Shown: positions 1-9,113 of the stretch, piece by piece
Position numbering within the stretch: position 1 is the stretch's first letter
Layout of the letters: each line of letters starts with the position of its first letter
Source of the DNA: JACDAN01 sp035697545
GTDB lineage: Bacteria > Actinomycetota > Thermoleophilia > Gaiellales > Gaiellaceae
Direction of reading: 5' to 3'
DNA: 12,709 nt
Assembly: GCA_035697545.1 (NCBI GenBank)
Contig: DASSCT010000076.1
Location: 1-12,709 of the forward strand
Translations under genes and position numbers: made by a program
Notes under the pieces: model-generated
Databases searched by the model: none
What the model was told of the DNA's origin: nothing
The model's input: only the letters and a program-made list of their open reading frames with translations

Positions 1-210
1 AGTCTCGGCCACGAAGTCGAGCATGCGCTTCGCCTCGTCGGGCGGGAAGGCGTCGACGTCGCGGAACGTGTCGACATGGCGCTCGGGCAAGACGAGGAGA
101 TGCGTCTCGGCCTTCGGGTAGATGTCGCGGACGGCGACGAACCCGTCCGCCTTGTTCACATGGTCGCCCTCGCGAACGAGCTTGCAGAAGAGGCAATCCT
201 CATTGCTCAT
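1..210 (-). CDS. HIT family protein (partial; C-terminus beyond window)
   Basis: This is the N-terminal 70 residues of a histidine-triad family protein, a group of small nucleotide hydrolases and transferases acting on nucleotide phosphoramidates or dinucleoside polyphosphates. The start shows the family pattern: CLFC at residues 6-9, a probable zinc-binding Cys pair, then a charged stretch, then FVAVRDIYPKAETHLLVLPERHV at about residues 24-46, which corresponds to the usual 'F.D..P.AP.H.LVIPK.H' segment. The catalytic H-x-H-x-H motif lies in the C-terminal half and is outside the window, so activity cannot be judged. ATG at 208-210 is the first plausible start. It is the last gene seen of the long minus-strand string, 97 nt after the mtaB stop, with a strong hairpin in between. 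In many Actinobacteria a HIT gene follows hrcA/dnaJ and precedes phoH/ybeY, so such genes may follow off the left edge (inference). Confidence 0.85.
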   Translation of the reverse strand, partial: MSNEDCLFCKLVREGDHVNKADGFVAVRDIYPKAETHLLVLPERHVDTFRDVDAFPPDEAKRMLDFVAET

Positions 211-255
211 AGCCGAACCTTCGGGCCTCTACCGTCTCGACCAGTCATTTCAGAC

Positions 256-282
256 GGCCGCACGGGCAGAGCCCGTCCGGCC
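256..282 (-). other. GC-rich intercistronic hairpin between mtaB and the HIT gene
   Basis: An 11-bp stem with a single central C/C mismatch closes on a 3-nt loop. The inner arms are ACGGGC (262-267) and GCCCGT (271-276); the outer arms are GGCCG (256-260) and CGGCC (278-282). It lies wholly in the 97-nt gap after the mtaB stop. Neither direction has a T-tract behind it, so it does not meet the usual rule for an intrinsic terminator. It could be an mRNA processing or 3'-end protecting element, or an imperfect terminator. Apart from this hairpin the 211-307 gap shows nothing I can name. Confidence 0.4.
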
Positions 283-307
283 TGAAGGAGATATCGCAAG
301 CGACGTC

Positions 308-1504
308 TCATGCGGCGAGGATCCCCTCCTCCGTCACGGCCGCGCCTCGCACGCGGACGAGCTCACCAATGGGCGCGCCCTTAGGGACGAGCCAGGGCGA
401 GTAGTCGTCGCCGTAACCGCGGCCGGGCCGATCCACGAGCACAACGTCCTCCCGCTCGAGCTTCCGGCGCCAGCGCGCCAGGCAAGCCTCGTGCGACGCA
501 GCGCGAAGTCGAGCGCTCCGCTCCTTCTTCACGGCCGGCGGAATCGTGTCCGCCTCGGCGGTCACTGTCCCCGGGCGCGGCGAGTACGGGAAGACGTGCA
601 CCTTCGTGATTCCCGCCTGGCGGAGCACCGCGAGCGTGTTCCGAAACGCGGCTTCGTCCTCGCCCGGGAAGCCGACGATCACGTCGCTCGTCAGATTGAA
701 GTCTTCAAGCGGGGCCAGGCGGCGGAGGTAGGTCTGCGCCGTGTAGCGGCGGCCCATCGCGCGGAGGATCTCGTCGTCGCCGGACTGGAGCGGAACATGA
801 AGGTGCCGCGATACCACACGGGTCTCTCGGAGAGCGGCGACGAGCTCCTCGGTCACGTGGTTGATCTCGATCGACGACAGTCGGAGACGCTCGAGACCCG
901 GCACCGCGCCGGCCTCGTGCACGAGGCGCGGGAGCCCATAGCCCGCCTCGCGATCGCGGTAGCAGCCGAGGTTGATCCCGGTGAGGACGACCTCGCGGTG
1001 GCCCTGCCGCGCCCGTTTCTCGACCTCGGCCAGCACGGCGTCGGCGCGCCTGCTCCGGGAAGCCCCGCGCACGAACGGGATTACGCAGAAGTTGCAGGAG
1101 AAGCTGCAGCCGTCCTGGACTCGGACGAACGCGCGAACGCGATCGAGTCGCGAATCCGCCTGGACGCAGCCGATCGGCCCGACGTCGCGCGCGACGAGCA
1201 CCGGCGTCTCCTCCGGCGTCGCCCGAATGACCGAGACATTGGCGGGGAGCGTTGCGAACGTGTCGCCGGCGAGATTCGCCCCGCAGCCGGTGACATAGAC
1301 CCGCCCGTGGGTGCGCGCGGCTCTTGCGGCGGCCTGACGGGACTTCGCGACGGCCTCGTTCGTCACGCAACAGGTGTTCACGACCGCGACGTCGGCCGAC
1401 CCCTCGAGCTCCTCGTGCCCGTCGGCGAGCAGGCGGTCACGCAGAGCCTGAGCGTCGACGTGAGACACCTTGCAGCCAAGGAAACGAACCGTGAACGTCG
1501 CCAT
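308..1504 (-). CDS. mtaB: tRNA (N6-threonylcarbamoyladenosine(37)-C2)-methylthiotransferase MtaB
   Basis: This radical-SAM enzyme adds a methylthio group to t6A at position 37 of ANN-decoding tRNAs, making ms2t6A. The 398-residue protein has the family's three-part layout. The N-terminal MTTase domain carries Cys11 (in LGCKVSH), Cys45 (in VNTCCVTNEA) and Cys74 (in VTGCGAN), expected to bind the auxiliary 4Fe-4S cluster. The radical-SAM motif C-x3-C-x2-C is Cys133, Cys137 and Cys140, and a HLHVPLQSGDD segment follows. The last 50-odd residues look like a TRAM RNA-binding domain. The 'TNEAVAKSRQ' run and the LGCK-x-S/N start fit MtaB (YqeV-like) better than MiaB or RimO. ATG at 1502-1504 was chosen because it puts LGCK at the family position; the open frame to 1642 adds a Ser/Arg-rich stretch inside prmA. 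The start lies 13 nt after the prmA stop. No clear Shine-Dalgarno is seen, so translation may be coupled. Confidence 0.93.
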   Translation of the reverse strand: MATFTVRFLGCKVSHVDAQALRDRLLADGHEELEGSADVAVVNTCCVTNEAVAKSRQAAARAARTHGRVYVTGCGANLAGDTFATLPANVSVIRATPEETPVLVARDVGPIGCVQADSRLDRVRAFVRVQDGCSFSCNFCVIPFVRGASRSRRADAVLAEVEKRARQGHREVVLTGINLGCYRDREAGYGLPRLVHEAGAVPGLERLRLSSIEINHVTEELVAALRETRVVSRHLHVPLQSGDDEILRAMGRRYTAQTYLRRLAPLEDFNLTSDVIVGFPGEDEAAFRNTLAVLRQAGITKVHVFPYSPRPGTVTAEADTIPPAVKKERSARLRAASHEACLARWRRKLEREDVVLVDRPGRGYGDDYSPWLVPKGAPIGELVRVRGAAVTEEGILAA

Positions 1505-1517
1505 CAGAGCCGCAAAT

Positions 1518-2267
1518 CTACTGCCGTTCGAACAAATCGGCGGCCCAGCCGCCGTCGATCCGCCGCTCCCGTTGCGCATAACCGACGAGCTCGGGCATAC
1601 GCGAGTGGAAGTAGCCGGCCGTAACGATCTGCCGAGCCGCAATGTGCGGAGCGAGGCCCTCCACTGTCGCGAGGTTCATGTTCGCCAGTACGAGCTCGGT
1701 GGCCGGAAGGTTCTCCTGGAGCGCATCTCCCTGCCGCACGTCGACCTCGACCCCGTTCGCCACCGCGTTCCGATGCGCCGCCTCGACTGCCGCTGGATCC
1801 ACGTCGAGCGCCACGACCGGATGGAAGCCGAGCTTCGCAGCGGCGATCGAGAGCACACCTGATCCACAGCCGACATCGAGGAGGCTGGAGGGGGCGAGGT
1901 CGATCAGGAAGCCAAGGCAGAGTCGCGTCGTCGGATGCGAGCCCGTGCCGAAGGCGCGACCCGGGTCGATGACGACGGGAATCCCCTCTTCGGGTGGCGC
2001 CTCCCAGGGCGGCCCGACCCAGAGCGGTCCGACCCATACCGGTCGGTGAAACTCGCGCCAACGCTCTTCCCAGCCGGGCTCGACGGGCTGCGATTCGACC
2101 TCGCCGAACTCCGCGCGGAGCCGGGCCTCCCCGGCCGCATCCGTGAAGACGGCGAGCACGTCCTCTGCCTCCTCGAAACCCTCGGGGTGGAGCTCGAGCA
2201 GGCGCGCCGTCACTTCCTCCCGCAGCGCCTCCGGGACCGAGATCGCGACCCGGCGGAGCTCGTCCAC
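1518..2267 (-). CDS. prmA: Ribosomal protein L11 methyltransferase PrmA
   Basis: This SAM-dependent methyltransferase modifies Lys and N-terminal amino groups of ribosomal protein L11. The 249-residue protein has an N-terminal substrate-recognition region of about 75 residues, a Trp/Pro-rich linker (VWVGPLWVGPPWEAPP, residues 77-92), the PrmA signature VIDPGRAFGTGSHPTT (99-114), SAM motif I LLDVGCGSGVLS (129-140), an acidic loop ALDVD (153-157), and a motif IV-like LVLANMNLA (192-200). The length is nearer the compact Thermus form than the roughly 293 residues of E. coli. The start is GTG at 2265-2267, two bases after the dnaJ stop codon TGA, so it is very likely translated by coupling with dnaJ; no independent ribosome-binding site stands out. 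Position right after dnaJ and before mtaB matches the Firmicutes heat-shock operon, but the rsmE gene often found between prmA and mtaB is missing. Confidence 0.93.
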   Translation of the reverse strand: MDELRRVAISVPEALREEVTARLLELHPEGFEEAEDVLAVFTDAAGEARLRAEFGEVESQPVEPGWEERWREFHRPVWVGPLWVGPPWEAPPEEGIPVVIDPGRAFGTGSHPTTRLCLGFLIDLAPSSLLDVGCGSGVLSIAAAKLGFHPVVALDVDPAAVEAAHRNAVANGVEVDVRQGDALQENLPATELVLANMNLATVEGLAPHIAARQIVTAGYFHSRMPELVGYAQRERRIDGGWAADLFERQ

Positions 2268-2269
2268 GA

Positions 2270-3385
2270 TCAGCGGAACGCGCTCTTCAGCTTGTCGAAG
2301 AAGCTCTCGTCCGGGGTGTAGGTCTCGTCGTCCGCCGTCCCTTCGAAGCGTTCGAGCAGGTCTCGCTGCTCATCGGTCAACTGCCGTGGGACGGCGACGT
2401 TGACGAGCACCCGCTGGTCGCCGCGTCCGAAGCCCTGAAGCACCGGCATCCCGCGGCCGCGGAGAACGACGACCTCCCCAGGCTGCGTCCCGGGGGCGAA
2501 CTCGAGCTGGGTCTCCCCGTCCAGCGTGGGCACCGCAACGCGGGCACCCAGCGCAGCCTGCGTCATCGTCAGGTCGACCGTGGAGAAGATGTCGTCGCCC
2601 TCGCGGACGAACCGCGGATCGCGTGCGATCCGGACCCGCACGTAGACGTCGCCGGCACGCCCACCGGGAGCACCCGCGTGGCCTTCGCCGGAGAGCCGGA
2701 TCCGCTGGCCGTCGTGGATGCCCGGTGGGATCTCCACCTCCCGCAGCCGCTCCTCGAGCACCTGGCCGGTGCCTTGGCAGTCCCGGCACGGATGTTCGAT
2801 CAACCGGCCGGCGCCGCCGCAGGTTGGGCAGGCCTGCGTGCGGATGAACTCGCCGAACGCGCTCCGTGAGGCCTGCTGGAGGCGCCCTTGTCCCTGACAG
2901 GTGGGACAGATCGCGACGTCGGTCCCGGGCTCCATGCCGCTGGCCCCGCAGCGTCCGCAAGGAACGGCGACCCGGTAGGACACGTCGCGCTTCGTCCCTG
3001 TCGCTGCCTCCGTCAGATCGATCTCCACCTCGGCGGCGATGTCGGCGCCGCGCGCGCCGGTACGCATCGTCGCCGACAGCAGGTCATCTCCGAAGAACGC
3101 GGAGAAGATGTCGGCCAGGCTTCCGAAGTCGAAGTGCGACGGCTCGAAACCGCCGCTTCGCAGACCGGCATGGCCGAAGCGGTCGTAGAGCTCACGCGTC
3201 TCTGTCTTGGACAGCACCTCGTAGGCCTCGACGACCTCCTTGAAGCGCTCGTCGGCGTCCGGGGCGTCGGAAACGTCCGGATGCAGCTCGCGCGCCAGCC
3301 TGCGGAACGCCTTCTTGATCTCGCTCTCGCCGGCGTCGCGGCTGACGCCCAGCACCTCGTAGTAATCCCGCTCAGCGGTTGCCAT
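2270..3385 (-). CDS. dnaJ: Molecular chaperone DnaJ (type I Hsp40)
   Basis: This is the co-chaperone that delivers unfolded clients to DnaK and stimulates its ATPase. The 371-residue protein has every type I element: a J domain at residues 5-71 with HPD at 35-37, a short Gly/Phe region with a DIFSAFFGDD segment (92-101), four CxxCxGxG-type zinc repeats (Cys143/146, 160/163, 186/189, 200/203; the first reads CGRCGASG), and the C-terminal client-binding and dimer domains. It ends in FFDKLKSAF, a tail often seen in actinobacterial DnaJ. The start is ATG at 3383-3385, 29 nt after the hrcA stop. The short Gly/Phe region and linkage to hrcA rather than to dnaK-grpE suggest the DnaJ2-type paralogue seen in Actinobacteria, with another dnaJ beside dnaK elsewhere. 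That part is inference. Confidence 0.97.
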   Translation of the reverse strand: MATAERDYYEVLGVSRDAGESEIKKAFRRLARELHPDVSDAPDADERFKEVVEAYEVLSKTETRELYDRFGHAGLRSGGFEPSHFDFGSLADIFSAFFGDDLLSATMRTGARGADIAAEVEIDLTEAATGTKRDVSYRVAVPCGRCGASGMEPGTDVAICPTCQGQGRLQQASRSAFGEFIRTQACPTCGGAGRLIEHPCRDCQGTGQVLEERLREVEIPPGIHDGQRIRLSGEGHAGAPGGRAGDVYVRVRIARDPRFVREGDDIFSTVDLTMTQAALGARVAVPTLDGETQLEFAPGTQPGEVVVLRGRGMPVLQGFGRGDQRVLVNVAVPRQLTDEQRDLLERFEGTADDETYTPDESFFDKLKSAFR

Positions 3386-3414
3386 TGCGGCAAGCGTAGC
3401 CGTGCAACCGGGCG

Positions 3415-4455
3415 CTAATTCTCGGCGTAGATTTCCTCCACGAACCGCGAGAGCTCATGGGACGCGACACGCACGGAACGGATCGCCGTCTCATAGTCCA
3501 TCCGCAGCGGGCCGAGGAGACTGACCGCGCCGAGGCGGCGATGGGCGAGCCCGTACGTCGCTCCGACGAGCGAGGCCTCACGCAGGCCGGGATGCGACAG
3601 CTCGACGCCCATCCGAACGAACGCTCCCTCTTTGCCGCTGAGCGCGTCGCTGAGGAGCTGCAGCAGCGCGGCCCGCTGCTCGAGCGCTTCGAGGAGCGGC
3701 CGGTAGGTCGCGAGATCCTCGCTTCGCGCTTCGCCAAGCAGCGTTGCCGCACCGCCGACGAAGAGCCGCTGCTCCTCGCTGCCCGCCGCGTCGGTGAACG
3801 CAGGCCGCAGCAGCTCGAGGAAGGAACGTTCGCGCTCCGACAACCCGGGCTCGGCGAACGCCTGGCGTAGCCCGCGCGACCCGAGCGGGAGGCTCGTCGT
3901 GCGTTCGTTCAGATACTCGGCAGCCCAGCTGACGAGCCCAGGGTCAATCGGCTCGCCGAGCGCGAAGACGCGCTTCGTGACACCGCCCGTGGAAGTGATC
4001 ACGACCGCCACGACGAGCTGGGGCTGAAGGGCGAGCACCTCGACGTGGCGCACGGTCGCGGCCTCCAACGGCGGCGCCGACACCAAGGCGAGCAGGCGGG
4101 TGACCTGCGAGAGCGCCTCCGTCGTCGCCTGGAGGGCGGACTCCACCTCGGTCCCGGCGCGGCTGAGGTCGATCTCGACCGTGACCGGGCGAGGCTCCAG
4201 CCGGTCGAGCAGCCCGCGGACGAACAGCCGGTAGCCGGCCTCGGTCGGGACACGTCCGGCCGACGTGTGGGGGTGTGTGAGCAGCCCGAGCCGCTCCAGC
4301 TCGGCGAGCTCGCCACGCACCGTGGACGGCGACACGGACAGGCCAGCCTGCTCGACCAGGTGCTTCGAGCCCACGGGTTGGCCGGTAGCGATGTACTCCT
4401 CGACGAGGCGCCGGAGGATCTGGCGCTGGCGAACGGTCAGCTCAACTGTCGTCAT
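3415..4455 (-). CDS. hrcA: Heat-inducible transcriptional repressor HrcA
   Basis: HrcA is a DNA-binding repressor of chaperone genes (typically groESL and dnaK) that acts through the CIRCE inverted repeat. The 346-residue length is normal for the family. An N-terminal winged helix occupies about residues 5-75, with the recognition-helix region LSVSPSTVRGELAELE (39-54) and the hallmark HTSAGRVPTEAGYR (63-76). A GAF-like middle follows, and the C-terminal block contains the conserved LLGPLRMDYETAI. ATG at 4453-4455 is 19 nt after the hemW stop. That gap has no CIRCE copy, nor does the murJ-rpsT intergenic region, so autoregulation through CIRCE is not supported here and its targets should lie elsewhere. 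It precedes dnaJ by 29 nt, most likely on the same transcript. Confidence 0.96.
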   Translation of the reverse strand: MTTVELTVRQRQILRRLVEEYIATGQPVGSKHLVEQAGLSVSPSTVRGELAELERLGLLTHPHTSAGRVPTEAGYRLFVRGLLDRLEPRPVTVEIDLSRAGTEVESALQATTEALSQVTRLLALVSAPPLEAATVRHVEVLALQPQLVVAVVITSTGGVTKRVFALGEPIDPGLVSWAAEYLNERTTSLPLGSRGLRQAFAEPGLSERERSFLELLRPAFTDAAGSEEQRLFVGGAATLLGEARSEDLATYRPLLEALEQRAALLQLLSDALSGKEGAFVRMGVELSHPGLREASLVGATYGLAHRRLGAVSLLGPLRMDYETAIRSVRVASHELSRFVEEIYAEN

Positions 4456-4474
4456 TTTGCAGGGATTTTACTGC

Positions 4475-5601
4475 TCACCTGAGTAGCTCGGCCGTGACGC
4501 CGCCCCCGAGCAGCCGCCCGCGGTGCGTGAGCGCGAGGTCCTCCTCGCCGTCCTCACCCTCGTGCCGCGTGAGGAGACCCAGGCCTTCCAGCCGCCCCAG
4601 TGCCGCGCGATCGACGACGCCGTCGGCCTCGGCCAGCTCCAACGGCTCGTCGAGCCGCAGCCCCAGCATCACCCGTTCTCGCAGCCGGACGTCCGCTCCC
4701 AGCTCCTCGAGCTCGCGCGGCGGCACGGCACCGGCCTCGAGCGCCTCCAGGTACACGCGCAGCCGTGGCGTGTTGCGTCGGCGACGACCGGCGATCGTCG
4801 AAACCGCTCCGATCCCGATGCCCAGGTAGTCCCGGCCCAGCCAGTAGGCAAGGTTGTGCCTCGACCGCAGGTCGCGACCGTCGGCCGACTCCGCCGTCCG
4901 GCAGAAGTTCGCCGTCTCGTACCAGCGATAGCCGGACGCGGTCAGGCGGTCGACCACCCGCTCGAAGTAGCCCTCCATCGCCTCCGCCTGGCGACGGAGC
5001 TCCTCGCCGTGAGCGTGCGTGAACCGGGTTCCTGGCTTGGCCTCGAGCTCGTAGCACGACAGGTGCTCGGGTCGCAGCGCGAGCGCCTCATCGATGTCGG
5101 CGCCGAGGTCGGCGGGTCTCTGGCCCGGGATCCCGTAGATGAGATCGAGCGAGATGTTGTCAAATCCGGCATCACGCAGATGGTAGAAGGCGCTCCGGAC
5201 GTCGTCAGGACCGGCGTGGCGCTCCAGCACGGACAGCAGCTTCGGCTGGAAGCTCTGTGCTCCGAGCGAAATCCGCGTCACTCCTTCGTCCCGGAGCAAC
5301 CGGGCGAGCTCGGGCGTCACGGTCTCCGGGTTGGCCTCGACGGTGACCTCGTCCGTGGAAGGCATCCCGTGGAGAACGCGCAGCAAGGCCGCCGGCTCGG
5401 TGAACGTCGGCGTCCCGCCCCCGAAAAAGACCGTCTCGAGCCGAGGCGCGAGCGAACCGCGCTCGAGCTCGAGCTCGGCCAGGAGCGCATCGACGTAGCG
5501 GTCGTGCTCGCCCCGCCGCCCGACGACGGTCACGAAGTCGCAGTACCCGCAGCGATGCCCGCAGAAGGGCAGGTGGACATAGAGGTGGCGCACAGCCCCG
5601 G

Positions 5602-5605
<4 letters not shown>
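4475..5605 (-). CDS. hemW: Radical SAM heme chaperone HemW
   Basis: HemW is a radical-SAM family protein that binds heme and is thought to insert it into respiratory enzymes; it was long misannotated as the oxygen-independent coproporphyrinogen oxidase HemN. The 376-residue protein has C-x3-C-x2-C at Cys15, Cys19 and Cys22 followed by Asp-Phe, so it lacks the fourth Cys of true HemN. It also has GGGTPT (63-68), VEANPET (89-95), SLGAQSFQ (113-120), GIPGQ (158-162) and the HemW signature HNxxYW as HNLAYW (250-255). A winged-helix-like C-terminal domain completes it. The GTG start at 5603-5605 overlaps the lepA stop in the four bases GTGA and has a good Shine-Dalgarno upstream. The open frame extends to 5743, but that part lies inside lepA and is not family-like. 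Confidence 0.94.
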
Positions 5606-7386
<1,781 letters not shown>

Positions 7387-7390
7387 GAGG

Positions 7391-8995
7391 TCAGGCGGGC
7401 GGCCGCGCGCGGGCTCGCAACGATAGCAACGGCCTCAGCTCACGAACTCCCAGCAAACTGCAGGAAAAGAGGTACACCGGGCCGCCGGCGAGAAGCGCCG
7501 CCGAGACGGAGACGAGTTGGCCGAGGAACGACCTTCCGAGGACGTCGTCGAGCACCCACCAGACCGCGAATGAAACGATCGCGAGCGGAATCGACGCGAC
7601 GGTGATTCGAAACGCCGAGCGGGCCGTCTCACGCCATTCGATCCGCTGGAGCCGGCGGCGGAGGAGAACCAGCAGCGCGGCCGAGCCGGCCATGTTCGCG
7701 ACTGAGATCGCGAGCGGGATGCCCCAGACTCCGAGGCGGTAGAAGAGCGCGAAGAGGGCTGTGTTGAGCACGAGGTTTCCGAACGCGACCCAGGTCGGAA
7801 GCCATGGCGCCTGGAGGCTGAAGAACGCCCGGTTAAGCATGAGCATCGCCCCGTTGAAGACGAGCCCGAGTGAGAACGCGGCCAGGGCGCCGGCGACCAC
7901 ATACGTTGCGTGCGCGTCGAACTCACCGCGCTGGTAGATGAGGCGCACGATCGGCTCGGCCAGCACGGCGGAGACGACGCCGGCAGGGATGAGCAGGAAA
8001 GCGATCTGCCGGAGCCCCAGCCCGACCGTGTGGCGGAAGCCGTCCGTGTCCCCACGGGCGGCGAGGCGGGCGAGCGCCGGGAAGAGAACCGTCGCGACCG
8101 CGACCGAGAACATTCCCTGGGGGAGCATGTAGATCCGGAAAGCGGCGTCGATCGCGCTCGGGGCGATGGTGCGATCGATGTACCTGGCGGCGAAGAACGT
8201 CCCGATCAGCGCGTTGACGTTGATCAGGCCGAGACCGAGGGTGACCGGGAGCATGAGGACGAAAACCCGCTTGACCGCCGGGTCGCGCCAGTCGATCGCG
8301 AGCCGGAGGCGCCCGTCTAGGCCGGAGAGCCAGGGGAGCGGGAGCAGGAGCTGCACCAGCGTGGCGATGACGATCGATCCCGCGTAGATGTAGAGCTTGC
8401 CCGACTCAGTGTCGGCCTGTGGGACGCCGATCACGAGCCCCGCGATGATCACGAGGTTCCAGAAGACCGGTGTCAGCGCCGGGACCGTGAAGTGCTCGTA
8501 GCTGTTGAGGACGCCCACGACGATTCCGAAGACGCCGAGGAGGACGACGATCGGGAACAGGATTCGCGACAGCGTGACTGCGAGTTCGCCGGCCGGTCCG
8601 CTGCCGTAGCCGAAGAGCGCCATCACCCACGGAGCGGCGAGGATGAAGAGGGCGGTCAGGGTCGTGAGCCCGAGCAGCAGTAGCCAGATCAGGGAGGACG
8701 CGACGCGCCACGCTCGTGCTCGCTCGCCCTTCTCGAGCAGCTCGCTGAAGACCGGGACGAACGCCGAGGACAACGCGGCGTCGGCGACGAGCGCCCGGAT
8801 CAGGTTCGGCACCTGGAAGGCAACGGTGAACGCGTTGATGCCAAAGCCTTCGACGCCGAAGTAGCTGCGGGCGACGATCTCGCGGACGAGCCCCAATACC
8901 CGCGAAAGCCCCGTTGCCGCCGAGAAGACCGCCGTTGACCACGCCAGACGACGGGACGGGAATGAGGGGGCAGCCTCCTGGCCCACCTCGGTCAC
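7391..8995 (-). CDS. murJ: Lipid II flippase MurJ (MviN family)
   Basis: MurJ is an inner-membrane MOP-superfamily protein that flips lipid II, the peptidoglycan precursor, to the outside. From GTG at 8993-8995 the protein has 534 residues. The first helix carries the conserved SRVLGLVRE (31-39). The family block PNLIRALVADAALSSAFVP (63-81) follows, then many hydrophobic segments consistent with the usual 14 helices, and the conserved LPQGMFSVAVATVLFPALA stretch. The frame is open to 9103, but the extra 36 residues are Arg/Ser-rich and would run through the rpsT promoter and leader hairpin. The GTG has a GGTGA Shine-Dalgarno (9003-9007) at 7-nt spacing, so I prefer it. It is the first gene of the minus-strand string and divergent from rpsT. 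Confidence 0.93.
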   Translation of the reverse strand: MTEVGQEAAPSFPSRRLAWSTAVFSAATGLSRVLGLVREIVARSYFGVEGFGINAFTVAFQVPNLIRALVADAALSSAFVPVFSELLEKGERARAWRVASSLIWLLLLGLTTLTALFILAAPWVMALFGYGSGPAGELAVTLSRILFPIVVLLGVFGIVVGVLNSYEHFTVPALTPVFWNLVIIAGLVIGVPQADTESGKLYIYAGSIVIATLVQLLLPLPWLSGLDGRLRLAIDWRDPAVKRVFVLMLPVTLGLGLINVNALIGTFFAARYIDRTIAPSAIDAAFRIYMLPQGMFSVAVATVLFPALARLAARGDTDGFRHTVGLGLRQIAFLLIPAGVVSAVLAEPIVRLIYQRGEFDAHATYVVAGALAAFSLGLVFNGAMLMLNRAFFSLQAPWLPTWVAFGNLVLNTALFALFYRLGVWGIPLAISVANMAGSAALLVLLRRRLQRIEWRETARSAFRITVASIPLAIVSFAVWWVLDDVLGRSFLGQLVSVSAALLAGGPVYLFSCSLLGVRELRPLLSLRARARPPA

Positions 8996-9015
8996 GGCCC
9001 GTTCACCACGTCGTG

Positions 9016-9021
9016 AGCATA
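9016..9021 (-). promoter_or_regulatory. Possible -10 element for the murJ operon
   Basis: On the minus strand this reads TATGCT, which fits the TAnnnT core of a sigma-70-type -10. It would place the transcription start near 9009, giving a leader of about 14 nt that still includes the GGTGA ribosome-binding site of murJ. No convincing -35 is seen at 16-18 nt upstream, so this is weak. Confidence 0.3.
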
Positions 9022-9071
9022 CGAGCGAAGAGCGTGGGCTCCTCCGATCGTGCCGAACGGAGCGAGGGCTC

Positions 9072-9080
9072 TGGTACCAT
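9072..9080 (+). promoter_or_regulatory. Extended -10 promoter element for rpsT
   Basis: TGGTACCAT matches the extended -10 form TGnTAnnnT. A start site near 9086-9088 would give a leader of roughly 27 nt before the rpsT ATG at 9114. No good -35 is visible, as is common with extended -10 promoters. TGGTACCA is also a perfect palindrome, so a protein-binding site is an alternative reading. Confidence 0.42.
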
Positions 9081-9086
9081 GCCGCC

Positions 9087-9107
9087 GCCCGCAGAGCGGG
9101 CATTTTT
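9087..9107 (+). promoter_or_regulatory. Hairpin plus T-tract in the rpsT leader
   Basis: GCCCGC (9087-9092) pairs with GCGGGC (9096-9101) around the loop AGA and is followed at once by ATTTTT, which is the shape of an intrinsic terminator. It ends only 6 nt before the rpsT ATG, and no Shine-Dalgarno lies between hairpin and start. If transcription begins just after the extended -10 element, the hairpin would be the very 5' end of the mRNA, which would favour a role in stability or in S20 feedback on translation over termination. The function is inference; the structure is read directly. Confidence 0.45.
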
Positions 9108-9113
9108 CACGTT

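Noticed and set aside
285..294. AAGGAGATAT on the plus strand, which looks like a very strong ribosome-binding site
   Set aside because: The next ATG is at 309, too far away, and opens no believable gene. The strand opposite carries mtaB and the HIT gene, so it is a chance match.
122..1624. A long open frame on the plus strand opposite mtaB and prmA
   Set aside because: It is the antisense shadow of two clear genes. It is Arg/Ala-rich with no family pattern, and GC-rich DNA leaves antisense frames open by composition.
1988..2040. Short internal repeat WVGPLWVGPPWEAP in PrmA (three Trp-Pro units) as a recent tandem duplication
   Set aside because: PrmA proteins normally have a Pro/Trp-rich linker just before the DPG-x-AFGTG motif, so this is likely a normal family segment rather than a new expansion.
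2166..2211. Arg/Ser-rich short frames opposite prmA and dnaJ as possible small proteins
   Set aside because: They have no ribosome-binding site, no conserved-looking segment and no signal or membrane feature; they are antisense composition artefacts.
8996..9103. Upstream extension of murJ to an ATG at 9103
   Set aside because: The added residues are Ser/Arg-rich and not family-like, the start would lie inside the rpsT leader hairpin, and the GTG at 8995 has a well-spaced ribosome-binding site.
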